Assembly: GCA_016801845.1 (NCBI GenBank)
Contig: CM028909.1
Location: 12,063,813 to 12,127,812, forward strand
Direction: 5' to 3'
DNA: 64,000 nucleotides
Source: Polydactylus sextarius
Taxonomy: Eukaryota; Chordata; Actinopteri; Polynemidae
Shown: positions 24,834 through 40,149 of the stretch, piece after piece
Layout of the letters: each line of letters starts with the position of its first letter
Position numbering within the stretch: the stretch's first letter is position 1
The notes under the pieces: model-generated
The model's database searches: none
What the model was told of the DNA's origin: nothing
Seen by the model: only the letters and a program-made list of their open reading frames with translations
Position numbers and translations under genes: made by a program

Positions 24834-27033
24834 AAGTTAATTAAGGAGGGGGTGTAGGGGCTGGTGCAAGGGGCATAAGGTGTAGGAATTCATTAGAGCT
24901 CTGCCCCCTCCTTCAGTGGGCAGCCTAGCAGCCACAGGAGTCAATCAATAACATAGATCTGCTGTTGGCCAACAACAAACACACACACACGCACACACGC
25001 ACACACACACACACGCACACTTATATGGAGAAGGGAGAGGCAGACAAATGGAAGAAGAGGAAGCGAAGGAGAGAGAGAAAAGAGGGCCACCTCTGACCCC
25101 CATCTCCCTCCACTCATCTGTTCATTGGACGAGTGAATGACCCCTGACCACTTTTCCCAGCATCCCCTGGACACGTGCATCTACAGATGGAACATGTCCG
25201 CCCTCCTCACAGTCATACAGTAACAATGCTTCAGTCACACGCTGCAGATTAAATGGTTGAGTTATGGAAAATGTGATTGTTTGTGATTTCCTCACAGACA
25301 ACGGCAACATTTATGATTTTTTTGGCATGCAAATATATAATATATCTGTTTCTAGTGAATGACTCTTGTTGTCCAGTTGATGCACGTTGTTGTCCAACAT
25401 ACAGAATCCTGCTTTACGAGGATTTATCCACGTTCCTGCGACTAAGCTTGAGATATTAGAAATTAGTATTCAGCTGACCAAAAACAGGCTTCCACACCAA
25501 ATAATCGTAATATAGTAGATAATCCTCCTTCATTTATGTAAGCTTTATCTGCCCTGCGTAGATGGTGTGTTACTTAAACCTCATCCTGTTCCAAGAGATA
25601 AAATCATTTACCACCCCAGAAAGAGTCGCACCTAATCCCATGCACACAGCTTATAGATTTCATCATACGTGTGCCGTGTGTTTCACTCAGGATTTGTAGA
25701 CACACACATATTGTTGTGTCTATGAAAGGCAATAGGTTTATCTAGACTTGTAGAAACATTGTTGTTACATCATACCTTTGTGTACATATGCCAGGTGTTG
25801 CTCGTCCTGAGACGACGTACAAATTCCAATGATATGGGATATGGTTTTGAACTGCTCGATCACATTTAAGGAAAAAAGAATAAAGAAAAAAAAATAGCAT
25901 TTTCCTCATTTTTCCCTTCTTTTCTTTTGCCTTTACTGTGCAGCGGCCTCTGTACGGTGAAGGGAATTTTCATTTTCCCCTTCATAAAAGAGTCCGAATA
26001 ATTTAGATTTCTGCTTTCTGAAGAGATCCTCCGTTTAATTTGGTTGCCATGGTAGCCGGGCACCCTTGGCTTCAACATTTATGCTAAATCAAACCCCCTT
26101 TTAAAAGGAGAGACAAATATGTGGAAATGGTGGTTCTCTTTGTTCATGTGAGTTTGTGCAAGTGTGCGTGCATATGTGCGTGTGTGTGCGTGTGTGAGTG
26201 AGCGAGTGTGTGAGTGATGCTGCAAGCTATGTGGGGGTTTGAGTGGGAAAAAGCAAAGGCGGAATAAGACTTGCCTTGGAATAAAAGATGTGTGTGTTGA
26301 ACTATACTTCAAATGTGTTGTGAGGGATACTGCATTTATCATCCATTCAGAGAGTTACAGCTAATGGATAGAAGATACAGTTTTATGTGCTGTGGTTGAG
26401 GCTGCGCTGTATATCTGAGTGAAGTGTGTGTGTGTGTGTGTGTTTCACAAGGGGAGTCGTGTTATTAGAGAGAGCGCTTTGACGCAGTAAAGAGGAGGAG
26501 AGAGAAGGTCTGAAAAGGGAGGGAAAAGGTCAGTTGACCCAGTTTGACCTCTGATCCTCTGTTCTGATTGTGTTCGAGGAGTGTGCACGCGTGCATGAAT
26601 TTCAACATATGCCTCCTTCGCCTCCAAATGAAGCCAAACACCCTCGTCTGTTTTAGGGAGTTTCCATTTCCCTATAGAACCTCGGTTTTCAGTTGATAAA
26701 GGATGAATGTCAAAAAGTTGATTCACATTCACTATTTGCAAATGCACACATGACCTGGCTGGTAGTGAACACACTCCCTTAACACCTCCAGTCTTATCTA
26801 CACACACACACATATTCACTCATACACACACACTGACACACACAACACACCACGCCTTCAAATCAACAGAGACAGTAGCCAAACACAATGGAGAGAAAAA
26901 GTCCAGGGTGGTTAAGCAACGAGTTACTGAGGCTTGTCGACCACAAGAGAGCTGTCAAGGAGAAAGTAGGGCTTGTGTGCATGTTTGAGTATGGGAGTGC
27001 AAACAAAGGAGAAAGACTCTCTCACTGTGTATC

Positions 27034-27070
<37 letters not shown>

Positions 27071-27601
27071 CAGAGAAAGACTCAGAAAGTAGCCTTGCCC
27101 CAAGTTGGCCTGGTTAATGGCTCGGCCAGCCTGAGGTTGAAAAGGACAAGGCATTACAAGAGCTGTGTTGTCACAAGACCCCGCTGCTCGCCGGATTGTC
27201 TATGCGACATTACAGCGACATGCTTCCAAACAAGAAAACAAAAGTCTCTCCTTCACCTTTTTTTTTTTTTTTTATTTAGTTATTTATTTATTTTTATTCA
27301 CAAACGGCTCCATACACTATGTGTGATTAGTCCATGTTTGTCCTCGAGTGGACAAAGAGGGGAGGGAAGGTAGAACTTGCTTCCTCAGCATGCCAGAGTT
27401 TGAGAGGGTAAAAAAGTAATTTCAGCCGAGAAGGGGGAGTGAGGCACTAAAACAGCTCAAGAATTCAGAGGCAATTTAAAAAGCAGTGTGGGAGAGGGGA
27501 ATGAAAAAAATGCTGGGTTAAAAAGGAGGGAGGATGGAAAGTAAAAGAGGTTGTTATTCTCTCTCTCTCTCTCTCTCTCTCTGTGTCTGTCTTCTGTTCC
27601 C

Positions 27602-27634
<33 letters not shown>

Positions 27635-28153
27635 GTTGTTTTTAGGGACTAGCCGGGCCACAACCTCCACAAGAGATAGGGAAGGGTAGGTGGGTGGTGG
27701 TGGTGGTGGGGTGTGTGTGGATAGGGAGGGCAAGCATAAATCAAGCCGAGCCTGAAGGCTTTAAAGGAGGGAGGGACAGAGGAAAGAGAGTGGTAAAGGA
27801 CAGGGGAGAGAGAGAGAGAGAGAGAGAGAAACAGAGAGAACAAGATGATGGTGCTGGTGGTGATGGTGGTACTGCTGGGGGCTTGGAGAAAAAGAGAGAG
27901 TGTGGGTGGAGGGGAGGAGAGGAGAGACGAGAAGAGGAGCCCAGCGATTGCAAGAGTGGTGGGGTGAGAGGTGGACGGTGGGGTGATGGAGTGTGGGTGG
28001 GTGGGTGGGTGAGTGAAGGGGGAGCGAGGAGAGGTGAGGGGGAGGTTACAGAGGCTGTAGGAGGGAGGGAGGGAGGGTAGTGTCGGTGGGGGTGAGCAAG
28101 TGAGTGTGTGAGAGAGTGCGTCTACAGTAAGGCAGCTAAATTTGAAAATGCAT

Positions 28154-28187
<34 letters not shown>

Positions 28188-31100
28188 ATGTTTTGGCTGC
28201 AATTAAACACATAAACAGCAGGGGCAGTATATCATGATGTGAAGCCTGTTGCCACTGCTGCTTTTTTTTCTACCATCATCTCACTAACAATATAGTTACC
28301 TCCTGGACTGTCGCCATGTTTTGTCAAGTTCACAAAAAAAAAAAAGATTACAGCACAATCCAAGAAGGATTTTTTTTTGCCCAGTCACACCAAAATACAT
28401 GGCACCGTGAAATTCATCAGCACATCTGAAACTGGTGAAGTAACCCAGCTAGCGCAGTCAGTCACAGTATCTTGTCAACTTTCTTTTTCATACTGTGCTC
28501 TTTACTCTACCCTCTGGCATTTTCTTTTCAGACCAGAGTCGACTGATGGAAAAAGAAAAGCTTTCTAACCAACTTGCTACCTTTTTGTTAGAAAGCTGAT
28601 TTGAAAACATATTCCTACCATTGACTTCCATCTTCTAAAGCATTTTGTGTGGCGGTGTACTGTAACAAAGGAGTTTAAATAATAGTGAATGGTGTAACAA
28701 CACAGCTAATAAGCTATAGCAACTTCCTCTCCTTTTTAATCTCTTTAGTTTTTTGTTGCTCAGTGGTGTCCATGTGAGCATCACCAAGGTAGCAATTCAA
28801 ACAATGCACTAAAAATCATTTAAAATAGTTTTTAATCTTTATCTGTATACAGAAAAATATGCAGTCAAATATGTGACGGCAGGCACTTCTTGAAGGTGAC
28901 AGTGATGTGACCTTGGTCAAAAGCTGTGTGGAAGTAAAGCTCAGTAGCCAACTTCCTTTTACCTGTAACCATCTCTGATGACTCACTTTCATACAGATCA
29001 AACAATGCAAAAGATCTTATTTGTATTTATGTTAGGCAAATGACTTTGTAAGATATTGATTTGATCGATGTCGTGCAGGATTTACTGTTCACCTGGGTAA
29101 AATGTAGCTATGATTTGGGACCAAGTTTCATTCTGCTGTTTCAAAATAGACACAGCAATATGTAACTCAGTGAGTTCTGCTGCTTTAAAAACAAAGATAT
29201 AGCTAATCGTGGAACTAAGAGGTCACAGAATATGTTTGTTTACCATATGTTGGCAGTGTCACACAGTTCTATTGTTTTTTACACAAAAGAGGACAACAAA
29301 GAAGTGTTATCCATTTTCCTACTGTTCAAGTTTTTCAATGTGGATGGAGAAAATAAAATGAAAATGACAGGGTGGTAGAGAGTCATCTTCAAACATAGCT
29401 TTGTTTTCAAAATTAGCCGCCACGGTGCGGACACACCGAGAGTGAACGGGTGAATGAGTGAGGGAAGGGAGGGAGGGAGCGGGTGAGTGCGTGGGGGAAG
29501 GAGGATTGCAGGGCTCAAGGTAATCTGGGGAGTTAATGCAGCTTAGAGGGACTGCAAGGAGTGGGAGGGAGGTAGAGAAAGATAGAGAGAGGGAGAGAGA
29601 GGGGGAGTGATGGCAGAGGGAGGAAGAATATAAAAATAATAGGGTCAGCAGGGAAGTGAGGGAGAGAGGAATAAATGAAGATGTATCAGAAACAAAAGCT
29701 GAAGCAACTGAGGAGGGGAGAGAGAGGGAAACACAGAGAGCAAGAGAAAGAGAGAGTACAGGGAGTGTAAAAGCTGGAGAGATAGGAGAGTGGAGGGGGA
29801 GAGAGAAAGCTGAGTGAGTCTGTGAGATAAAGAGTGGGCTAATGAAAGGTAGGGTGAGGCTGAGCAAGTTGGCGGGTAGGAGGGAAGTAGAGAGAGAGAG
29901 AGAGAGAGAGCGAAAGCGAGAGAGCGGGGGAGAGGTCTGCATGGGGAAAGAATGCTGGGTGGGGAAGGAAGGCAGACACGCAGGGCTTTGTGCTAAAAGC
30001 AAAAAGAGAGAGAGAGATGGAGAGAGATTGAGAGAGAGAGGGAGAGAGGGAGAGGTTATGTCTTGGCTTTATGCACATGGGAGGAACTGGTGAGCGGGCA
30101 CAAGCCCAAAAGCCCTCTGCAGCCCGGTCCAGGGTCGCAATTGAGGGGTGAGGTTGGGGTGAAAGAGAGAGAGAGAGAGAAAGAGGTTGAAAAGAGGGAT
30201 AATGGAAAGCGGAGGAGGAAAACGACGACAGCGACTCTGGGTGGGGATGCTGTACAAAGCCTGTGGCTTATTGGTGTGTGGGTTAACGCGCTTTTTCACA
30301 TACACTGACCAGCTCAGAGGCTCAGAGGCAACTACCTTAGCCAGAACGACTTCTTTATTGCTCCCTGGAAATGAATGAATTTAAGACCAATTTTCACAAG
30401 CAAACAAAGTTGGCAAAAATCTAAATAATTCCAGCTGGATATCCTGGAACTGATCATGAAACTATAAATGAGACAAATCACATTACAACGAGGTGAGGAA
30501 AAATGTTTACAGTTTTCACTATCAAATTTATATCCCACAAAAAAAGAAAAAATCTTACACCCAAACCATGTGATGTGAATTTTGTCATCTCCTTACACCT
30601 GTGAAAAACAACTATGTGTTGAACATATCTGACTGCATAAACGTCCAGTGTGTGGTGTAGAGCACCATGTGTGCATCTGCTGAGTTTGTATTCATGGTAT
30701 TATACGACATGCGACAAATCCCTTTTTGTCCATTTTTAAGCTCTTAACACTGTGAAAATATCGGTTTCGCTGACTTCCAATGATTTGAATTCTCGTCTTT
30801 CTTTTGTTCATCAGAAATCACACAGACCTGAAGCTTTCAACCAACCTTTCAACCCTCTTGTTGACTCTTACATGTCTCATATTTTTCGCCATATTTCCAA
30901 GAATCTTTTGTTTTGTTGTGAAATTCTTGTTTGATTATTTGACTTTTTCTGATTAGTGGAGATGAACAATGGGTTTCTGGACCCTTTTAATCACTGGTTG
31001 GCAATCTGATAAATGTACAAAATGTACATAACACTCAAAGATATACACTATAGATATCCACTACAGTCATACCCTACAGTCACAACAGGTGGGTAGAGAG

Positions 31101-32591
31101 CAAACAACCAGCACAAAAGGTTCCTGCCCAACAGTCAGTGTCACTGTGCTCTGTTCACAGAGGGACACTCGACTGAGCAGTGAGCAGGGGGTGTTATGTG
31201 TCCTCTGAGGAGCATGTCGGGCTGCCCAGTGACCAGAGAGACTATTGCCCCTCTCCCCTTCGCTCTGCTCATCTCTCCCATCTCATAACATTAAGACTGT
31301 GCTTCTCTGTGCTTGTATCCTTGGCAACCTGCCTCCAACAATGGAGCGAGCTCTGGCCTCAGCATGGGAGGAGTACGGTGCCATGGAGAGGAAAAAGCAA
31401 GGGCGAGGGAGATAGAGGGAGATGGAAAACTGGCAGGAAGCCTGGGCAAGAAAGAGAGAGTGAAGGAACGAGCTGCCGTGTTTTGTTTTTTTTTTCTTCT
31501 TTTTTGTCGTGCGCAGATGTGCGGGTCACGACAAGCAGAACAGAGCAAAAAGGGTTAAACGGGTAAGGAAGTAAGACAAATGAGACGTTGATGAGTGAGC
31601 CAAAAAACTGAGCAAGGTACAAGCTTAGTGTTAGTGGATCAGTGGAGATCTATGTCACTCCTGAGCTGATAAAAGTTGGATGGAAGTCAAGACCAAGGTG
31701 GGACGGATCTGGACCTTGAACCTCAGTCCACTCCGTGAGCCTCTCAGCAGTCCAAAGCCTGTGAAGATGCCACCAAAATAGAAGACAACCCCGTCTGACG
31801 CAGCTTTAATTCCATAATCGGAGTACTTGTGCTTCAGCCAACACGGAGCTGATGAGGCGTACTAATCATGGAAATCCGAGTTGGATTTTATTTGTTTTAA
31901 TTGAAAACTTATATATCATCAAAACAAACACTGTAGATGTATTGTTAGTTGTCTGAAAATCCTGTCTACATTACCAGAGAACACCCACCTGCAGGGTAAT
32001 ATCATGTGTGAAGACAAGGCAAAACCACCACAGCATGCACCCTCCATGATATGAGTGTAAGAGGTAATAACAGTCATAATCGCATGGCATGAACGGAGAA
32101 GGGAAACCACAGAGAGGGAACACGCATACTATAGAGGGCTGCGTTCATCTTCTCTTCCCCCCACTGCAGCCGAGCTGAACCATTGAGATTAATTGCTTAT
32201 GATCAAATCAGCAGAAGCTGTGCAAATTAAAGAGCAGCCCCCCACCCCCCACCCCACCCCCACCCCCCAACACACTCACACATGCATACATGCACACCCA
32301 CACCCCTCCTCATCCCCCACCTCTCTGCATCACCCCCCACCCACCCTCATCCAGACCCAATGGACAGTGTCTGTGATGAGCCCCGGTGCTTATTCAAGTC
32401 TACAAACGTGTCATTTCCGTTTTCCCCCAGAGAGTAACATGGAGCTTGGAAAAGGGGCTCGAGATGAAGGAAAGGGGTCAGTCAAATAGTGCGGGCACAT
32501 GAATACACACAGCCTGACATGGGCACACACGGCACAGCCTCTGCCCTGAGCAGAGCTGCCGATATCTCACCCAGCTCCTGAAAACTGCTTG

Positions 32592-32627
<36 letters not shown>

Positions 32628-33817
32628 GCTCTCATTAAGAAACCATTAGAGAAACGGGCAGCGTGAGACCACATGACCTCTTCCTAACCCCTGTAACACA
32701 CCCCTGAAAGGGAGGGAGGAACACAAGCAGGGAGGAAAGGAGAGAAAGGGGCAAAAGATATAAACAGAGTCAGATAGCAAAAAGGGAGGGAGAGAAAAAA
32801 GAAGGAGGGGGGGGGGTGATAAGAGAATGAAAGGGAGAGATGGGGTAAAGAGGTAAAAGTTGAGAACAAAATGTGAGAGTTCAAGGAATGAGAAAAAAAG
32901 AAAAAAAGGTAAGCTGTGAACCATCAAACAAAACCCAACACAGCAGTAGAAGGAACTGAAGAGTAGAAATATCTGAAATTTTGTTTCTGAATTTTATTTT
33001 TCCTAAAATATGAACTATCTGACAACATAATGAGCAAAGTCTAATATTTTCCAGAGCAATTTCTGGTGTTTCTTTCAAGTGAGTGACAGATCGCAACACA
33101 GCCGTGATGGGGATGATATGAGACATGTTTTGAACGTGATTTGAAGTGCAAAAAAGGTGACATTATCTCTCTTTATTGGCGGATCTTTTTTTTTCACTTG
33201 CTCTAATACAACATTTTACAACTCACAATGAGATGATTCAACGTGCTGTTTGCAGTGTGCTCGGCAGTGTGAGGGATGGGGAGGATGAAAAACACAGTAG
33301 ATAGAGAGAGAGAGGAGGTATGTATGAGTCAGAATGGAAGAGAGAGGTAGAGAGGCGTGTGATAAGTATGCAGTGACTTTAGGAGAAGGGGATAATTTGG
33401 GAGTGGAGGGGAAGACGGCTAGGCTGCTTCCTCAGTCGGACACAGGAATGCAGAGCGGGCGGATCCCAGTGCGCGTGTGTGTTTCGATGTGTATGTGTGT
33501 GTTTGTGCCAGACAGGAATCCCTAACCCCCACAGACTCCGGCTCCACTTATCAAGGTCTGAGCAGAGGAGTATGGAGGGTTGGAGGGTGGGTGGGTGGGT
33601 GGGTGGGTGTGAAGGTTGTTGGATGGAAGGGGAGAGGGGTCTGGGTGTCCTGCGTTATCAAATCCACCTCTAACCACCCCCTCCATCGCTGCCTTTCTCC
33701 TCCAATAAAACACACACACACACACACACAAATGCACATCTACTCACACTAAACCTTAAAGCTGGATGTGTCTGAGGTTGGAGGAACTATATGGGAAGGC
33801 CAAACAGTCTAACCACG

Positions 33818-33849
<32 letters not shown>

Positions 33850-33930
33850 GCCAGGGTCAGACAATTACACCATATACACACGCAAGAACACTCTCTGTCT
33901 GTCTACCTCTTCATCTGTCTCACATGCTTT

Positions 33931-33972
<42 letters not shown>

Positions 33973-36900
33973 TAGAACAAACTCTGAAATCCTCATTTAC
34001 TTCTCTAAAAATCCATTACCTCCCCACTACTGAACAAGTCTTTTATTCTCTCTAAATTCACAAGAGGGCCCCTCAAAAGTTGTTATCACACAGGTCAGGT
34101 GGAGTCCCAACTGGGGAATTAGTGTTAAAAAAGAAAAAAGAAAAACCTGCGGGTACCCCTGATATGGGAGGTCCCACCTGAAACAAGCCCATGACCCGTT
34201 TTAGATTCACAGATAGCATCTTATGAAGAAGAGGGTTTGGAGGGAGGGAGGTGAAGACAGATAGAGAGCGTGGAAAGGAGATCGAGATGAAGTTATTCTT
34301 CGCATGTCTGTTGTTGGGCGTATATGAGGGTATAGTGAGGAGGAAAGAGTTGCAAGAGAAGGGGAGAGGCACAGGAAGGTGGAAACAATGAGGAGTACGG
34401 GCAGGCAGGTGATCGTGGGCTAAGGAGTTGGAAGATTGTGGGGGGGGGCAAAAGAGGAGGAGTCTGTCCTTCTTTAAAAAAAACAAAACAACAACATTAT
34501 TGTTGGTGACAAAGAGCAGCCACAACATTACAAGAAATCACCTGACTTATTGTTGTGGCTCAAAGTAGAACTCATTGAAAAAAATAATTTACACTGAGCA
34601 AAAAAAAAAAAAAAAAACTTACAGACGTCCCTGTCTGTAAATGGTGGGAATCATGTGACATACCGCTATATTGTAGGACTGGGGTTTTTTTTTTTGTTTG
34701 TTTGTTTGTTTGTTTGTCTTTTTTTTTAGTTATTTGCATTATTACAAATGTCGATTTCTCACTTTGGGAACAGAATCTGGAAGTTCTGGTTTTAGACAAC
34801 AAATAACGACACAGATCCCACTGATGAGGAGGAAGTTTAAACTCACAGTTATGTCTTTGTTTGAGCACATATACTCAATGTGAAAGAAGACACATGCACA
34901 CACACACGCACACGACGTACATACTGTCCGCAAGCAGCAAATTGTAGCTCCAGTGTATGAGATGAGTAAAAACAGAAGTGACAGTGTGAACTGACTGGAT
35001 GGAAAGGAAGGTCCAAACAGACAGAGGGAAGCAGGGATATAGGAGAGAATGAGGGAACAAATAGTTGTGAAGGACAGATAGTGGCTTCCAGGACTGTCTT
35101 CAACGCCTCTGTAGCTATCAATCCCGAAAAGAACCACACACAAATACACACACACACTCTTGTATGTACACAGCCCAAGCCATAATTGTCCCCTGTGGTG
35201 ATTTTGGCCTCTCCCTCCTAGTTTCTCATTGCTGTTGGCCCACACTTCTGTATCTTTAACACTTTCTTTTTTTCTTCCTTCTTTTCTAAAGGAGGAGGAG
35301 GAGGTAGGGGGGTTGGGGGTTGGAGGGAAGGGGGGATGTCACAAGAGAAGGAATAAGGGATGAAGGAGAAAGAGAGGTCTAATGGAAGGAGGTGTGGAGG
35401 GATGTGATGGGCGGAAAGGGGGAATGAAGTGAAGAAGGGAAAAGGAGAGAATGAATGTATAAGAGGAAGGGAGACTTTGCCCTCCAGCGGGAACACTCCC
35501 ACGATTGTGTGTACGTGTGTGTGTACACATGTGTGTGTGTGTGTGCGCTTGTGTGTTTGTGTGTGAGCTGTGCCTCAGCCAAACTGACACACCCACGGGC
35601 TGTAGACCTCTATATCCTGTTCGGGTTGTCCGTTTGTCCAAACATCATGCACCCACCCTCCTCTCCCCTTCGTATTCCTCCTCCTCCTCACTCCCCTTTT
35701 CTGACTGGTCTGACGCTGACGGGGGTAGAGGCCGCAGAGGGAGTGGGTACGGTAAATAGAACAAAGCCACCTTTCTAAAATAAACAGACCAGGAAAGAGG
35801 AACTTCAGGTTGAGTGAAAATGAGAGAGAAAGAGAGAGCAGATCCAGCCCTGAGCTTACTGCAAGGCACTTTTTTTAAGGTTTAACTCTTCCTGAAAGTT
35901 ACTGTTTCTGCTTCTACTTGTCAGTCAGTCTGCTACTGTATATATGTCTGCCTCTCTTTCTGTCTCTCCCTCTCTTTCTCTCTCTCTCTCTCATACACAC
36001 ACACATACACACACACATGCACGCACACAAACTTTACTTGTCTCAGTATCCTGGCTTCTTGTGCTCATCTCATTCTAGGTGAATGCTGGGTACAGTGTGA
36101 CACATAAGCCACAGTGAGCAGTACTGCCAGGCTCAAGGCCTACAGGGCCCATTACTCAGATCACTGGAGGAGCGAGAGGAGAGAGCCATCCTAATTCACA
36201 TCACATCTCCATCTCCAATCTCCAAAAGAGAAAGCTTGCCATGGATTTCCTATCAATGAGAATGAGAGCCTAGCTCATATACAAGAGGTTTCTCTTTTTT
36301 TACGGGAACTAATAAGTTTTCAAAAAAAATTCCCCTGTACCCAAAAGTTGTCCCATTTCCTGCTACAAGAGGACACAGATAAAGTATACTAAACAATGTA
36401 ACTGTTATGGTTACCAAACTACTTTGGCTTTTAAACCTTTGGATTAAAAGTATAACTGGTTAGGCACAAATGGATCCTTGTAACTCCAGAACCTGCCTGA
36501 ACTTCATCACATCTAAGTCTTCTTCAGTATCAAAAGCCCCATTTCCACCGCAGGAACATCCGGGTAAATTTACGGGAACTTGGCCATTGGTGCGCAACAG
36601 AGAAACAGTGCCAGAGGGACAAAACTCTGGAACCTTTTTGTAGAAGAAAAAAGTCCCTGTCTAGGGTTTAGGTACTCCTCGGTTTGGCCCCAAAAAGTTT
36701 TAGGGTGGGGTTTTAGGTTGACTCAGTGGCGATTGGTTATAACTCAAACCAGGCAGTACATGACCCAGTCAATAAAAAAGCGCCATTTTTAAAACCCAGC
36801 GTCAGAATCATTAAATAGTTTCTATAAATAAAACTGAAGAAATGAACAAAGCAACACAGTCGAAACCGTTGCAAAAAATGGCAGAGTTTCACATATAATG

Positions 36901-39782
36901 ATCAATGTCTTGCGGCCACTACAGAATCAACACTGGCCGCTAGAAATTACTTAGTTTATTTTTTCCAAGGCGAAACACAACATTAAAAACAAACGGATGG
37001 CTCCATTCTCTCCCTCTCTTTAGCACACACACAGACTGCAGTATGTAGTTTATTAATAATAATGCGCAAGCGCAGAGAAGATTATAAGCAGAGTCGTTCC
37101 ACAACAACTTTCAACTTTCTTCAACTTCCTGTTTACAACTCCCAAAGCATTATGGAAACTATAGGTCCAAAGATTAGGGCATAATTATTCTCCCAAGTGA
37201 AGCCAGGCAGAGGCTAATGACAAGAGGTTAAAAAAATCTGATGTAATTTCTCAGTGTGTTTTTAATTTTTATTTTACATATGAGGAGAGGAAGGTGTTGG
37301 GGGTTGGTTTGGGGCAAATGAGTCACAATTTTTTTTCTCAGGGAGGTTTCACTTTTTCAGACTTCAGCTTCCAGTAATAGAAAGTGAAGAAAGTGAAGAC
37401 AAAATAGGGAGAACAAAAACAGAAACGTGCCACTGATTATGCATCCGCTTATTCCCGCAACCCTCTGAGGAAGTAAAAAAAAACATATTAATGGTTGGTA
37501 TCTGTGGTGTTATAAAAAAATGGATTTGACCTGAATTTTGGTAGTGTTGATTTTTTTAAAGACATTAAAAAAATTGATTTTGAAAAGTAAGCAGGTAAAC
37601 AGAGAGTGGTCCACAGTGTCTCAGATCTCATCTTCTTTTAAAGACTGAAATGAGCCTAATAATTAATAAACAGAGCCCAGTTTTAGAGTAGCGGGTGTGC
37701 CATAATCTATAGATGTACAAGTGTGCCACTGCAAAGTTAACCACAGCCATTAAAATATCTATCTGTAGTGTATTTGGGGTATGTGATGTAGTTTCAAGTG
37801 TGTTGGGGCATTGCTCTGAATGTTCAACCACGAAAACCTCCTGACCCACCCACCCCTGCACCGTGCCAACAGGACATCCTGTCAGGATGCATTCTGGGTA
37901 GTGTAATTCTTAGACCTGAGCTATCAATGCCAAGAGACGTGTGTACATGTGTGTGCAGAGTTCAACCACATGTATTTTGAAGTGAAGTGAAATATAGAAT
38001 TGGATTGTACATATATATTTTATAGGACATTTACAGGTGTTAACCATACATGTGTTTATATACTCGTATGCAAGTTAGTGGGTGAGTGTGTACAGTATGT
38101 GTGTGGGCCATGGCTGAATAAAGCACACACATGGGCCCAACCCAGGTGCTCCCAGGGTGGGATGGCTAATCTTTAACCCCCCACCCCCCAAACACGCTCC
38201 TCCTTCTCCACTTCTCCACCCAGCAATCTTTCTCCAGCCTGTTCCAGGGGCAGGAGGTGGAGAGGTGGGGGTGCTGACGTTTTGGAAAAAAGCCACGGTC
38301 AGGAGTGGGGAGGGGGCAGCTTCCTGTCCAAAATGGCTCTTTTAAAGCCAGAGAATTATAAATAGAGCAGGTGTCAGTATTGAGAACTGAGAGGGAGAGT
38401 GTTGCGGGAGAAAAAGACAGACAGCAAGAGTGTGAAAAATTGTGTGAATGTGTGTGTGTGAGTGGTGTGATGGTGTGGTGGAGTAGAAGGGGCTTTTTAG
38501 CTGGTGGACTGCCCATAATGTCCAGCAGGATGTGAGGTCATATGACAAAGATGGCTAGTGGGCGGTGAGAAATTATTGGTTTCCACGGTGATAACTTTAA
38601 AAAAAAATGTAGTGGGGACTTCACAGGAGGTTGACATGAGAGAGAGAGACAGAAACAGACAGAAAAAGAGAAAAACATGGGGGACACAACAGTAGTTTGG
38701 TCTTTCTCGTCACAACTCTCAGAACAAAAACAGCATTCAACCCATTTTTCAAACATATAAGTGAGAAATGGGGGAGGTGAGTGTGAGTATGTGTGGTGAA
38801 AAGGGGACAAAAAGGGGAAAAGAACGATGAACAGAGAAGGGGAAATTGAAGGAGGTGGGGTGGGCAAGCCACAAAAGTCAATAGGGTGGGAGGAAAGGGC
38901 TGAAATCATCTGTGTAGTCAAAGGACAAAGAGTCAGAGCAAATAAGGGGTGGGCGAGACACACAGAGAGAGAGACCTGGGAGTACAAACACCACGCGAGA
39001 CAGACCTGATAATAGACTCACTATGGAAAAAGTGAGAAAAATGAACCATGAGCCACAAAAAAGACAGAGAAAGACACGGACAGTGGACAGAAAAAAAAAA
39101 AGAAAAGAAGAGGGGAAGAGACCTCAACTCAATGTAAACATCTAACCCACAGCGTGTCAAGCACCAAGCCATGAAGAAAGGGGTTAAAAATTAAGTCCAC
39201 ACAGTCTGAAATATTAAATCTATTTTGGTTTTTAATGAAGGAGGAGTGAATTAGGGAGGAAATATGAGAGTAGATTATTAAACTGAGAGAGAGGAGAAGG
39301 GAGAGGGAAAAAACGGAGAGGTGTGTGTGAGGGGTGAGGGGGTTGAAATCTGTTCACGGTGTTTTAAATATTAAACCTATTTCAAGTTTAATGAAGTGCA
39401 AATACTATGGGGAGAGTCTTAACTGGAATACAGAGAGGAAGGGGGCGAAAGGGGGATCCGATTCATTATTTCAAGTGTTCACCTTTAGACCGCCGAGACT
39501 TGGGGAGAGGAGCGCAGAGACAGAGAGAAAGACAGAGAAAGAATGAGAGTGCAGAGAAAGTTTATGCGGAAGTGCAAACTAGAGGGCAATCTTGAGAGTG
39601 CCTGTCTGCGGGCCCCAGGTGAGTCCAAGAGGCTCTGGAGCTCTAGAGGATGAAGGTCTGGGCTCAAACAAGCCAAAACATGCAGCGCTAACTGCAGAGC
39701 TCCTCAGCTCGCAGGAATAAACAGGATAGGGTTCTATGGAAAAATGATTTCACTTTTTTAGAAAGTCTCTGTTGGCATGTTT

Positions 39783-39813
<31 letters not shown>

Positions 39814-40099
39814 GTGTGTCTGAGCTTGTGTGTATTAGTGGTTGAGGAGGGGAACTCTGAGGCCACAGAGCAGAGAGGAAGAGGGTGAGATAAAGATGTT
39901 GGATTTCAAAAAAGATTCTCGATGTAATCAATGTGCAACAGCTAGAGGGAAATGGAAAGAACAACCCACGTGTGATTGAACTGTTCACATCTTCATAATC
40001 AGATGCTCTAAGCTGTGTGTTTGCGTGAGTGTGTGAACATCACACTGGCCATGTACCGGATTGCCAAAATCCCCCAAGCTGCCACTAAAGGTCACTGTG

Positions 40100-40149
<50 letters not shown>

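Noticed and set aside
27694..28080. 128-residue + strand Gly/Glu/Arg-rich frame
   Set aside because: Low-complexity purine-rich DNA, not coding.
29319..30002. 227-residue minus-strand Ser/Leu-rich open frame
   Set aside because: It is read through a long GA tract. The peptide is CT-repeat translation and has no domain.
33818..33847. Poly(A)30 as the tail of a SINE or processed pseudogene
   Set aside because: The upstream sequence shows no tRNA-like promoter boxes, coding remnant or target-site duplication that I could see.
34073..34528. 151-residue minus-strand open frame
   Set aside because: Contains Phe/Lys homopolymer stretches from A/T runs and shows no recognisable family.
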